From positions 72,050 through 136,049 of the forward strand of contig VXAY01000110.1 of the NCBI GenBank assembly GCA_013399855.1: a DNA stretch of 64,000 nucleotides, read 5' to 3'. The DNA is from Oxyruncus cristatus (taxonomy: Eukaryota; Chordata; Aves; Passeriformes; Cotingidae). A program made the position numbers and the translations under genes. The notes beneath the pieces were generated by a model. The model was not told where the DNA came from and did no database searches. It worked only from the letters and a program-made list of their open reading frames with translations. Shown one piece after another: positions 1 through 10,142 of this stretch (position 1 is its first letter; each line of letters starts with the position of its first letter).

Positions 1-346
1 CACTTCCCTGGGGAGCTTGTTCCAGTGCCCAGCCACTCTCTGGGTGAACTTTTTTGTAATATCCAACCTAAACCTCTCCTGATACAACTTCAGATTCTGT
101 CACTGGTCACAAGAGAGAAGAGATCAGTGCCTGCCCCTCCTCTTCCCCTCACAAGGAAGTTGCAGACTGCAATGAGGTCTTCCCTCAGTCTCCTCCAGGC
201 TGAACGGACCAAGTGACTTCAGGTGCAGCCTCACCAGTGCTAAGTACAGGGGGATGATTACTTCCTTACTCCTGGTGGTTACACTATTCCTGATCCAGGC
301 CAGGATGCCATTGACCTTCTTGGCCACCTGGGCACAGTGCTGGCTC
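1..346 (-). mobile_element. CR1 LINE fragment, left copy of a direct duplication
   Basis: Minus-strand CR1 sequence from the C-terminal end of ORF2 into the 3' region. The reversed reading frame at 124-327 holds the ORF2 C-terminal motif [15 protein letters not shown] followed by the [11 protein letters not shown] segment. As far as I can compare by eye, the whole stretch is identical to 627-972 (offset 626). It stops at a single N at 347, after which the sequence no longer follows the other copy. Both copies share an internal deletion of roughly 150 bases between the 'caggctgaac' and 'gcagcctcacc' blocks that other CR1 copies here retain. That shared scar means the two are one sequence duplicated, not two independent insertions. 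Confidence 0.85.
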
Positions 347-347
347 N
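347..347. other. Single ambiguous base N
   Basis: A lone N lies exactly where the exact 1-346 / 627-972 match ends. It may be a collapsed assembly join rather than one unknown base. Confidence 0.9.
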
Positions 348-478
348 CCCAGGTCCTTCAGCTGTTCCTCATAAGACATGTTTTCTAGACCCTTTATGAG
401 CCTTGTTGCCCTTTGCTGGACATGCTCCATCACTTCAATGTCCTTCTTAAAGTGAGGAGCCAAGAACTGAATGTAGAA
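348..478 (-). mobile_element. Short CR1 fragment
   Basis: Minus-strand CR1 piece covering the ORF2 region that reads, on the plus strand, 'ccttcagctgttcctc' through 'gaggagccaagaactgaa'. This is the segment missing from the two duplicated copies on either side. It is followed directly by the 3' end of the next CR1. It could be the remnant of an older CR1 into which the 479-3748 copy inserted, or a product of misassembly at the N. Confidence 0.6.
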
Positions 479-749
479 TCTCAGCATATGCTAAGTTGGA
501 AGGGACCCACAAAGATCATCGAGCCCAACCCTTAGCCCTGCAGAGAACCATCCCCAAGAATGACACCATGTGCCTGAAAGTATCATCCAAATGCTTCTTG
601 AACTCTGTCAGGCTTGGTGCTGTGACCACTTCCCTGGGGAGCTTGTTCCAGTGCCCAGCCACTCTCTGGGTGAACTTTTTTGTAATATCCAACCTAAACC
701 TCTCCTGATACAACTTCAGATTCTGTCACTGGTCACAAGAGAGAAGAGA

Positions 750-1616
750 TCAGTGCCTGCCCCTCCTCTTCCCCTCACAAGGAAGTTGCAGACTGCAATG
801 AGGTCTTCCCTCAGTCTCCTCCAGGCTGAACGGACCAAGTGACTTCAGGTGCAGCCTCACCAGTGCTAAGTACAGGGGGATGATTACTTCCTTACTCCTG
901 GTGGTTACACTATTCCTGATCCAGGCCAGGATGCCATTGACCTTCTTGGCCACCTGGGCACAGTGCTGGCTCATATGGAGTCGGCTGTCAGCCAGCATGC
1001 CCAGGTCCCTTTCTGCTGAACAGCTCTTGTGCCACTCCACCCCCTGCCTGTAGTGCTGCATGGGGTTGTTGCAACCGAAGTGCAGGACCCAGGACTTTGC
1101 CTTATTAAACCTCACACAGTTGTCCTTAGCTCACTGATTGAGTCTGTCCAGGTCTCTCTGTAGAACCTTCCTACCCTCAAAAAAATCAACACTCCCACCC
1201 CATTTAGTGTTATCTGCAAATTTCCTGAGGATACACTCAATCCCCGTGTCCAGATCATCAAAAAAGATGTTAAACATGACCTACCTCAGTACTGAGTCCT
1301 GGGGGACACACTAGCAACCAGCCACCAACTGGATTTAGCTTCAGTCACCACAACTCTCTGGGCACAGCTATCCAGCCAGTTTTTTACTCAGGAAAGAGCC
1401 CACCTATCCAAGCCACAATAAGCCAGTTTTCCCAGGAAGATGCTGTGGGAGACAGTTCAAATGCCTTACTGAAGTCTAGATAGACTACATCCACAGCCTT
1501 TCCTTCCTCTACTAAGCAGGTCACTTTGTTGTAGAAGGAGATCAGGTTGGCCAAGCAGGGCCTGCCTTTCGTAAATCCATGTTGACTGGGCCTAATACCC
1601 TGGTTGTCCTGCATTT
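750..1616 (-). pseudogene. CR1 ORF2 reverse transcriptase remnant (core and C-terminus)
   Basis: Reading on the minus strand, 1384-1614 contains the RT motif [12 protein letters not shown], whose first Asp is the family's metal-binding residue. The catalytic FADD box is present at 1209-1220 but reads FADN, so the last metal-binding Asp is lost. The C-terminal 'thumb' segment ([25 protein letters not shown]) is in 750-1115. Frames change between these blocks and stops intervene, so the gene is dead. In life the enzyme copies its own RNA into a nicked chromosomal target. Confidence 0.8.
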
Positions 1617-1628
1617 ACCATGTAATGG

Positions 1629-2391
1629 TGTAACACCCCAGTCCCAAAGCCTCAAGCTTAACTGGGAGTATTGCTTTTATATTCAAGACTCTTAAAGAGT
1701 TCTCACAAAACTCTTGCAGAGTCTTTGGTTCTTTAATAGCTTGAGGTCACATAAAGAAAAAAAACCACACACTTTTTCTGAAGAGCTTTCTTTTAATGTA
1801 GTGAGAAAATATGCATTTTGGCAAAAGTTTGACAAGAATAACATAAAACCAAGGCAGAAGCATTGCACTAAAGCACCCAGCACACTACAACCCTCACAAA
1901 ACTTAGTAAAATGAAACTCATCAGTTTTCCGTTAGCCAAAAGAAATTAAGATAGAAAGAGTAAAGAAAGGAGAGATTAAAAGAAGAAACAGGAGTAAAGA
2001 GAGAGAGAAGAGAGAAGGCATGAAGAAGGAGACTAGAATAAGAGACAAATAGTCACTGCCAAGAATCCTTCACATGGTGACAGCCGGAGAATAGAAAGAG
2101 AAGGCTCTGTTTCCCTGTATTTATGTGGTCTGGCCCTCCAGGCAGGACATCCAGTTCACTGACCACTCAATGCCTTCCAGGCCAGATTGAGGGGTGGTGG
2201 TGTAGCCAGTCAGAGGCTCCAGGGGGTGTGGTATGGGTGGGCTATGAGGCACGTCTGTTGGGTTGGCAGCTCTGCCACATGGCTTCTGTGAGGCTGCAGG
2301 CCTGACCATGAGGATTCTGACTTGGCCCCTTCCCCAACACACACAGGTTGGTTGATTTGACCTGTAATCAAGTGAGATTCGGTGTCTCACA
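1629..2391 (-). mobile_element. Putative solo LTR inserted in CR1
   Basis: 763 bp without CR1 similarity separate two adjacent parts of the CR1 RT. The ends are TGTAACACCCC and GGTGTCTCACA, which pair as imperfect inverted ends of TG...CA type. On the minus strand there is an ATAAATA TATA-like box at 2118-2124 and an ATTAAA poly(A)-like signal at 1732-1737, with a long pyrimidine tract between them (1945-2050, purine-rich on plus). This order fits an LTR read right to left. I do not find a clean target-site duplication, so the boundaries rest on the CR1 continuity and the ends. No internal retroviral genes are attached. Confidence 0.65.
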
Positions 2392-2546
2392 AGTACTACC
2401 CAGGATGAGCTCTTCCATAACCTTGCCCAGAACTGAGGTTGGGCTGACAGACCTGTAGTTCCCCATATCACCCTTCCAACCCTGCTTGTAGCTAGATGTT
2501 ACATTTACTAATTTCCAGGCAGCTGGAACTTCTCCAGTAAGCCAGG
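2368..2546 (-). pseudogene. CR1 ORF2 remnant, start of RT domain
   Basis: Reversed, this reads TGEVPAAWKLVNVT and GNYRSVSPTSVLGKVMEELIL, the conserved N-terminal RT block that is also seen in the copies at 17357-17596 and 37964-38359. It is the piece of the 479-3748 element stranded between the two LTRs. A few codons at its low-coordinate end run into the first LTR. Confidence 0.8.
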
Positions 2547-3123
2547 TGTCTTGGTTTAACCAAAGCCAGCAATCAAGCACCACGCAGTGGGATTGGGGAG
2601 AAAATTGGAAGGGTAAAAGCTAGAAAACTCACACTTGAGATAACGAGAGTTAATAGGGAAAACAAAAGCCGCACACAGAATCACAGCAAAACAAGGAATT
2701 AATTCACTTCTTCCCATGGGCAGGCAGGTGTTCAGCCATCTCCAGGAGATTAGGGCCCAATCATGTGATAGTTACTTGGGAAGGCAAATGCCATCATTCC
2801 AAACATCCCCCGTCTTCCTTCTTCTTCCCCTTACTTTATATACTGAGCATGATGTCATATGGTATGGAATATCCCTTTGGTTATTTCGGGTCACCTGTCC
2901 TGGCTATGGTCCCTCCCAGTTTCCTTTGAGTACCTTCTCACTGGCAGAGTATGAGACAAGCAAAAAAAAAAAAAAAAAATTTTTGACTTAAGATAAACAT
3001 GCCTTAGCAAAACACCAAACAACAAAAGTGCGTTACCAACACCATTCTCATTCTGAATTCAAAACACAGCACTGTAACAGCTACTGAGAAGAAATTAACT
3101 CTATCCTAGTGGAATCCAGGACA
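2547..3123 (-). mobile_element. Solo LTR with 5-bp target duplication, nested in CR1
   Basis: A 577-bp insertion flanked by CCAGG at 2542-2546 and again at 3124-3128. Its ends are TGTCTTGG and CCAGGACA, which are inverted copies with one mismatch. The flanking CR1 reads straight through when the LTR and one CCAGG are removed. On the minus strand there is a TATATAAAG box at 2834-2842. The internal text (gggtaaaag, aaaagccgc, acttcttcccatgggcagg) is that of a common avian endogenous-retrovirus LTR family, also present in part at 62297 and sharing its far end with 24501-25230. No internal retroviral genes remain, so it is a solo LTR left by recombination. It contains an (A)18 run near 2962. Confidence 0.9.
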
Positions 3124-3128
3124 CCAGG

Positions 3129-3748
3129 ACTGCTGGTAGATGACTGAAGGTGGTTTGGCAAGTTCTTTTGCCAGTGCCCTCATTACTCTAGGGTTGATCC
3201 CATCAGGGCCAATAGTCTTATGAGTGTCTTAACTGGCAGGAAAGGTCACTAATCATCTCCTTCTATCACAAACTTCCAGCTCAGGGAGTTGAGTATTCTG
3301 AAAACAACAGTCTTGATATTGAAGACTGAGGAAAAGAAGGCTTTAAGTACCTTTGCCTTTCCCCTCTCACCATACTACCCTCTGCGTTCAACAAATGATT
3401 AACTCTCCTTTTGCTTCCAGTGTATTTATAAAAACTTTTTTTGTTGTTTTTAACTGTAGCAGCCAAATCAAGTTCTAATTGGGCTTTGGCCCTTCTAATC
3501 TTCCTACATGACCTCACAACATCCTTATAGTCCCTCCTTCCAGAGGTGGTAGATTCTCTTTTCCCTAAGTTTGAGCCGAAGTTCTGTGTTTAACCAGGCT
3601 GGTCTTTTTCCTTGACAACTTGTCTTTCTGCACGTGGGAACAGCCTGAATATTTAACAATTCCTTTTTAAAGCACATCCAGCTTTCCTGGACTCCTTTAC
3701 CCTTCAGGCCTGACTCCCAAAGGACTCTATCAATCAATGTCCTAAACA
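3129..3748 (-). pseudogene. CR1 ORF2 remnant, linker between endonuclease and RT
   Basis: Reversed frames at 3281-3517 (RRAKAQLELDLAATVKNNKKSF start block) and 3525-3748 (ESWMCFKKELLNIQAV, KRPAWLNTELRLKLREK) match the basic, helix-rich linker of CR1 ORF2. The two blocks are in different frames. The CR1 similarity ends near 3748, where a plus-strand CR1 begins. Confidence 0.78.
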
Positions 3749-4237
3749 GGTCTTGTGAGACCCCACCTGAAGTACTATGTCCAGCTCTAGGGCCCCCAAT
3801 ATTAGATGGATGTAGACTTTCTGGAGCACCAGAAGGGGCCATGAAGATGATCAGAGCAATGGAGCACATCTCCTATGAAGACAGGCTGAGACAGTTGGGG
3901 TTGTTCAGCCTGGAGAAGAGAAAGGTCCAGGGAGACATTATAGCCTCCTTCCAGTACCTAAGAGGGGTCTTCAGGAAAGCTGGAACATGTAACGATGGGA
4001 CAAGGGGTGATGGCTTTAAATTGAAAGAGAGGAGGTTTAGATTAGATACAAGGAACAAATTCTTCACTCTGAGGGTTGTGAGGCACTGGAACAAGTTGCC
4101 TAGAGAAGCTGTGGATATGCTGACCCTGGAAGTGTTCAAGGCAGGACTGGGCAGGGCTTTGAGTAACCTGGCCCATGGCAGGGAAGTTGGATTAGATAAT
4201 CTTTAAGGTTCCTTTCAATACAAACCATTCTATGATT
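3749..4237 (+). mobile_element. CR1 LINE 3' fragment, plus strand
   Basis: A 5'-truncated CR1 of about 490 bp that ends in the octamer 'attctatg'. An open frame at 3841-4206 covers the ORF2 C-terminus, with [28 protein letters not shown] and [12 protein letters not shown]. It is more diverged from the other copies than they are from each other and probably belongs to an older subfamily. Its 5' end touches the 5' end of the minus-strand CR1, giving a head-to-head pair. Confidence 0.88.
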
Positions 4238-6468
4238 ACAAACAGCAGCAATCTCTGAACTGTGACATAAATGTGATACTTGACATTGAACTCCCTAAGA
4301 AATTTGATTGGCAAAGACTAACACATTTAAAGCAGTGTCTTAGAAAACTTCATGGTTTTGCTGAAGATCTGAACGAGTATTTCAGCATTTAGGGCATATC
4401 TTCCACTTCCCCTGCAAATCACCGTGCATCCTATCCACAGTGAAGAGGTCCCAGTAATGGATCTTATGTAAGATTTTTTCTAATGCAAGGTTTATTCTTG
4501 AAGTAAGTGATGAAGCAGCAATTGATTTCACCGGGAAAACATGGAGCTTTGGTAACTGAAGATGATCTGGCTAGTGTCAGAATGTCACTACTCAGTTATC
4601 TGTTTCCTTGTCTTATGTGCTTTACAACATTTTTAGCATTCTTTAGTTGAAAAATGTCACATAGGGAACAGCTGGTTCTGTCAGTGACAATATTCTGATC
4701 TGCTTCATTTTTATTTATGTGCCATCATAAACAGGAAAACAGAACTTTCTTCAATTCCAGAAGCACTGTCTACATAGTGAGCTTTGTTCCCTGATATTTT
4801 AGCTAGCAGCAGATAGTAGAGATTAAAAAAGCCCATCAGAAAGCACTACTTCTTAAGAAAATGTGTAAATTAGTCTGTTTTCAAGTGGAAAATATGAATA
4901 TGCTAATTTGTTTCCGGAGGTGAGAGATGCACTCAGGCTATCTTTGTTCTTGGCTTCAGTCCTCCTGAAGCTTCTGAATGTCTGGGTTTAAACTGAAGCC
5001 CTCTTTGCCCTGAGAGCAGAACTAAGCTACCTTCAACCATATTTAAATGCAGCTGCTGCCACTCTTTTTCTCATTTGGCTTTCTTAGTGGGCATATACAG
5101 GTATTATATGTCAAAGAACCATGTCAGGGAGTCTCTCTGTTGGCATCTTAGGTCCAAATTTCACTTTTTCTGTGGTTGTCACAGATCCTAGAAGGATTAA
5201 GAAGGTCTCATTAGTCACCAAGTGGGGGCTGGGTATGTGCTAGAGGCAGCAGTGTGGCCTAGAGGCTCCTAATTTGGGTGAGCTGTGGATATGAATGTCT
5301 CAATTAGTTTTAAGTTTTGTCAGGAACTGGTTGATCCATAATATTGTTTTTTGTGTAGTGTGAAGAAGGGCTCAATTTTACCAGTAGACTAACTTGTAAG
5401 ACTTTGTTTTATGCTGCCTGCAATATAGTCTTTGAAGGAGCAATGGGAACAGAAGAAGTGTTGCCAGCTGCTAATCTCATGCCTGAGAAATGGACAGAAG
5501 AGAGAATATATTCAAATAATATCAGAGCAGCAGTTTCAGAATAAGTTAATAAAAAAATATAGTGTTTGGAATGCAGTAGACTGCATTTTGCCACAGTCCT
5601 TCTGTTACTTTGTTCCGCAGAGTGACTTTCATTTGAATGTTAAATTAATAGGTGGGTACTGTTGGTAAGAAATGTTTAATAGTAAAATGTTGACTAAGAA
5701 GTAATATAACCTGTTTTTTTCCATAATCATAAAAAAGGGATAGTACAAATAAAATGGCTGCAGCCCAAAAAGCTTATTTCAGTGGCCATAAAAAGACCAC
5801 CACAATGTGTCATTGTAATATTAAATTCAGTGCTTTTCAAATATCCCTGCTATAAAGCTTGCAATCCTGCAAGATATGAAAAAAGTTATTTTGGGGAAAA
5901 TGAATTTATTAAACGTCAAGTGAAGTTAAGAACCTCTTTCTGGAATTCCTTTTTAAAACTCAGTGGGATAGGAGTCCATACAGAAAAAAAAATAAAAAAA
6001 AATATAACCCAGTGGAAGACATCACTGAAAAGTCCTCTGCGTGAGTGTTTTAAAGGCTGTGGGGAGAGCTCATCTCCTAATCTGCCAGCTTTTGGTGGAT
6101 TCAAATACTAAATTAAATCCATCTCAGCCCTTGAAAGGATTTTTACTTAGTGTGTTTCTTTTTCTTCATGCAATTCATATGAAATTTTCCAGTTCCAGTC
6201 TTGTCTTGTTCTGTCAAAAAATCACTTCAGCCCCTTCAAAATACTAGAAAAGGTCTGATTGATCCTGATTTGTAGGTGAGGGAGGCGTGAGGTTCAAGTA
6301 TGAGGGTTGACTCATTAAAACAGTGTAGCAACTGTGAAGCATACCTCTACGGATTCTTAGGGCTGGTATTGATCCTCTGAACTGTACTGTACTGGCAAGG
6401 ACGATATTGATACCAGTGCGTTTGCAGGGGTAAAATGAAAGTGCAGTTCCTGGCCTTTGGAGCATCTT

Positions 6469-6560
6469 TTTTTTTGCTTGTGTGGGGTTTTTGTTTGTTT
6501 GTTTCTTCGTTTTGTTGGTTTTCTTTGGTTTTTGTTTGTTTCTTTGTTTTTTTGTTTTCT
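6469..6560. repeat. T/G-rich low-complexity tract
   Basis: About 90 bases of irregular TTTTTG/TTTGTTTG runs on the plus strand. A similar tract is at 10858-10911. No phase or unit is kept, so it is low complexity rather than a microsatellite. Confidence 0.8.
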
Positions 6561-6815
6561 AGGTTTTCTAAGTTATTGATGGCTTGAGAAAAGTTTAGTC
6601 CCATGATGGTGCAAAAATTTTCTCCAACAGTGAGGAGCCCAGTGTTGTACTTAAATTTGAATTGTAGCTAAGCAATAGTCCTTTCTCCAGCAGACCCAGG
6701 CCTCTGCCAAATTTTTTCAGGAACTATCTTGGATATTTGAAAAGCAGAATAATCTTGAAGTTGATTATAAATACAAAGAAAACCCAACTAAAATTTTGCA
6801 ATAGATCAGGAGTGC

Positions 6816-6855
6816 AATTCTTTGTAATAAACTCAAATTCTTTGTAATAAACTCA
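6816..6855. repeat. Perfect 20-bp tandem duplication
   Basis: The unit AATTCTTTGTAATAAACTCA occurs twice back to back with no mismatch, followed by a partial third start. It is typical of recent replication slippage. Confidence 0.9.
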
Positions 6856-9135
6856 ACTGGTTGACTTCAGTGAAACCAGATTCCTCTGAACAGTTGGTAA
6901 GGTCCATGTTGGGGACTTTTGAATTTTCGTGACCAAGAAGGTGCTTGCAGAGTTCTTGGAGATCTGTATGGGGTATCAATGAGAGGTTTGAAAGGCTGTG
7001 TCTCTGTCAAGGATTCCAATTCACGTCACAGCAGTCTGGCTTGCCTTCTTTGGGAGAACTTCCATGCCTATCACTTTGTGACGTGTGAATGGAGAAGTTC
7101 ATGTGAGCTTAGGCATGCAGGGGGAGACGATTGTCATGATCTGTCTTGTCAAGAGAGATGTAGGAGACAGTTTAGTTATTAAGATGCATATAGACATGTA
7201 TCATAAGTTCTATGCTTTATTTCCATATCTGTCAAGCTGTGGAGTTATTTTGTTATTAATGTGACACTCTGAATGCCTGTTACTAAGTCTGTGTCGTCAC
7301 TTTAGGAGTCAATTCTTACACTAATAGAGAGAGACAGAAAGTTGCACAGCATCTGTCTGCAGCATGAATCCTGGCTTGATTCAAATCTTATTTCAACACC
7401 AGGATTAGCACAACATAAGATCTGTGCAATTTTAACAGCTAAGACTATACAGTGCCCTTGAGCTATAGCTATGGCAGGCAGGGCCAAGGAGCAGAAGTAG
7501 AGCATTAACATCCTTGCAAGGCTGAGCAGTTCAGTTGTTTGATGTAAATGATGCTCAGATCACACTTCCTGCCATGCCTCCAGTGGAACAGCTGATTTTC
7601 TGATATTCACTAACAGTGACAGTTATTGGTGTCTGCTAAGCAAAGAGTCTGAATACACAATTTAGATATGCTCCTGTACACATATTGATGCAGCAGGGAC
7701 TGCTACAGCCAGATGGAAGAACTCTTTTTTTTCAGACTTGCTTGAAAAGTGAAAGTAAGGAAGCTGTGGTGGTTGAGACTGGGAGGGGAGAACTGGGAGA
7801 TCATTTACAGGAGAGCATACTGACTCATAAAAGGTATGGAGAGGACAACCAGAGAGAGCATTTAAAAAAAAAGAAAAAAAGAGAAAAGTGGTGGTGGGGA
7901 AAGAGTTCTTTGAGTTCTTCAGATCTCTACACATAACCATTTGTTATATTTATTTATTTCCAGATTAAAACAGTTCATAGCACAACATATGCAAGTCATT
8001 TAGGAATTTGAGTTCTGCTGAAAATCACAGGGACAACGGCTACCTTTAAAGGCACTTGAAAATGCCGCCCCTCTGTAGCACGGTATTTTTTGCCTCACTC
8101 AAATTCTAGTGAAGACCTTGAAGGAAAGCTTGCAAGGGACACCTCTGGTGGTAACTACTGCACAAACCCCTACTTCTGTGTATCACCTTCTAAGCATGTC
8201 TTCATTGAGACAAGTAAGGGTGTCTTCCTTAGGAGGCCATTGCTTTGTTTCTTTAGAGTATGGGGGAACTTTCTTTGATATCTTGGCCACATTTTTGTTG
8301 TACCACCAGTCAAAATTCTTCCTTCCTCTGTTTCCATTAAAGCTGTCTGGGGTGTTCTGTTTCCTTTCTCTCATTGCACTAGTGTTACATGTGCAGAGGG
8401 CCTACAGATTGGGATGCAGTTTGACTGGATGTGTAGATGAGGTAATTCATGTCATACAGAGAGTGTCTTTAAAGTGCTTTTCAGAGAAAGGCTTTTGTAT
8501 AAATGCTCAGCGATCTCTGGAAGACCTGTTTCTAATTAGCTCCACTGCAATGAAAATATCTTCTTGCAAATAGAGAAGAATGAAATTCCTGTGTTATGCA
8601 AATTTGCTGAATAACTTGAAGTAAATTATCATAATGGTCCCCCCTAGCATCACAATCTATGAAATATCAAATTTCAGTTTGGATTACCTATTAACCCTAT
8701 GGAGGCAGATCTGCTCCTTTTCTGGGCCAGAGGCAGGGAACTTGACTCCTCCCTTACCTCAGCCAAAGCTTAAAGAGCTAGGGTGACTGTCTCAACCATG
8801 GCTCCTGGTATGTGGAAAGGACAGGATATACTTATCTAAATACAATTTTATACCTGAGGCTTCTGAAGACGTGTTCCACCCCTTCCCCTCATGGCTGCTG
8901 TGCCATCTAGATACTTGAGGGACAGGTGGTGTCAGGATGGAGCATGGCCTTAAGGAATAGAAATGTTGCACAGCCTCCTTTGTTTCTGTGTATATGGTCA
9001 ACACCTGTCCCCATCCTCCCACCTGCCCATCCCAGTTCTCTCTCCCAAAGTTTCCTCCTATGTGGTGAGAAATTCCCATGCTGAGAGCACAGGGCAGAGT
9101 TTCCAAGGTTGCAGGTGGCAACATTGCCACCTCTG

Positions 9136-9153
9136 TCTCTCTCTCTCTCTCTC
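9136..9153. repeat. (CT)9 microsatellite
   Basis: Nine uninterrupted CT units, probably polymorphic. Confidence 0.85.
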
Positions 9154-9585
9154 ACATTACTTTCATCTGTAATGTCGCTGCTCCTGGAGAAACACAGAGT
9201 TCTCAACAATCTAGAAAAAAACCTTGGCTCTTCATGAGAAATTTAAATGTTGCCTTTTCCTAAGAGTGATATTTAATAATTGATCTGCTTATGAGGAGGC
9301 ACTATCAGGACAATAGCTGTCCTAAGTCACTCCACAAAGTAGTGTTGCTAAAAGGCTTGAATAATTTTCAAAACCTACCAGCATCCTGAAAGAGGGAGAG
9401 GTTTGGAGGTGGGGATGAGGAAGTGAACCTTCTTTTGGAAAGGGAACACTGCATCTGTGTGTAATTTTTTTTTCTCCCAGTGTTTAGGCTTGTTCAACAG
9501 TAATCCAAGTGTTTCAGTTTGTAACCCAGAGGCAGTAAAGGGCCTGGCACAAAACCACGAGATTTAAAATTCTGCGTCACACCAG

Positions 9586-9603
9586 CTGTCTGCTAGCAGA
9601 CAG
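9586..9603. repeat. 18-bp perfect palindrome
   Basis: CTGTCTGCTAGCAGACAG is its own reverse complement, with no spacer. It could be a dimeric transcription-factor site or chance. Nothing around it decides. Confidence 0.7.
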
Positions 9604-10115
9604 AAGGGATAGGTTGTGTTCGGGGGGAGGAATAACAAGCAAGTGGGGGACACAATAACAAGCAACATTTAGATTTACAAATAGCAACAAATAGATTTAA
9701 TAGAGCTTAGGGCAAGTTGCAGATTTGTTTGGTGACTTCATGCACACAGCTCATCTGGCCTGATGTAATTCCTGTCCATGTTTCCTGTCTTGGTGTTTTA
9801 TCTAGGGTATGAAGACTGATTACCCCCCTTCCCCATTGTCATGCATGCTGTAACTCATCACAGAGCCACCCTTCGTGAAACAAGCTGGACAGCTGTCTGT
9901 TTGGCTCCTGCAGTATCTGAATATGTTAGCTTTACACAGTAGCAGTCATTAAAGTAAGTTTTGAATCTGTGCATTTTTTTTGCTTTACGGTCTAACAAGG
10001 GGAAATGGAATTCCTGCTAAACAGGAATGTGCTAAACATGTGCTTCCAGTATACATGATACATTAATATTGCCCTTACAAGTGCTCTGCAAAATTCTGCT
10101 TTGTCTTGTTCCCAG

Positions 10116-10142
10116 AGGAACTCTTCCCCTGTACGCTCCTTG
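10116..10142 (+). other. Candidate 27-nt microexon
   Basis: A pyrimidine-rich tract ending in TTGTCTTGTTCCCAG is followed by 27 nt and then a donor GTGAGTGT. The length is a multiple of three and all three frames are open; frame 0 reads RNSSPVRSL. A TGC lies 16 nt upstream of the exon within the pyrimidine tract, the place where SRRM4-dependent neuronal microexons commonly carry UGC. I do not recognise the peptide or a host gene. Splice-site pairs do arise by chance in 64 kb, so this is a candidate only. Confidence 0.35.

Larger units (their letters stand above)
479..3748 (-). mobile_element. Long CR1 LINE, minus strand, interrupted by two LTRs
   Basis: The 3' end lies near 479 (gttggaagggacccacaaagatc, read on plus). 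ORF2 then runs backwards through the RT C-terminus (750-1115), the RT core (1140-1616), the N-terminal RT block (2395-2545), and the linker between endonuclease and RT (3129-3748). The CR1 reading is continuous once 1629-2391 and 2547-3123 are removed, which shows both LTRs landed in a pre-existing CR1. The 3'-end wording (acccacaaagatcatcgag) is the same subfamily as the copy at 32335 and as the SINE tail at 48880. The 5' end abuts a plus-strand CR1 at about 3749. Endonuclease and ORF1 are absent, so the copy is 5'-truncated. Confidence 0.88.
4238..10115. other. Unique, mostly unannotated DNA
   Basis: No transposon or gene recognised. It is AT-rich, with scattered open frames of at most 154 codons that lack any recognisable family (for example 8109-8573). 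Contents noted separately: a 20-bp tandem duplication (6816-6855), a T/G-rich tract (6469-6560), a CT microsatellite (9136-9153) and an 18-bp perfect palindrome (9586-9603). A weak plus-strand exon-like pair of splice sites brackets 4886-4919. Confidence 0.6.

Noticed and set aside
8109..8573. 154-codon plus-strand open frame
   Set aside because: No recognised motif and no homologous feel. An internal acceptor/donor pair at 8383-8441 exists but one open frame over 59 nt is expected often by chance.
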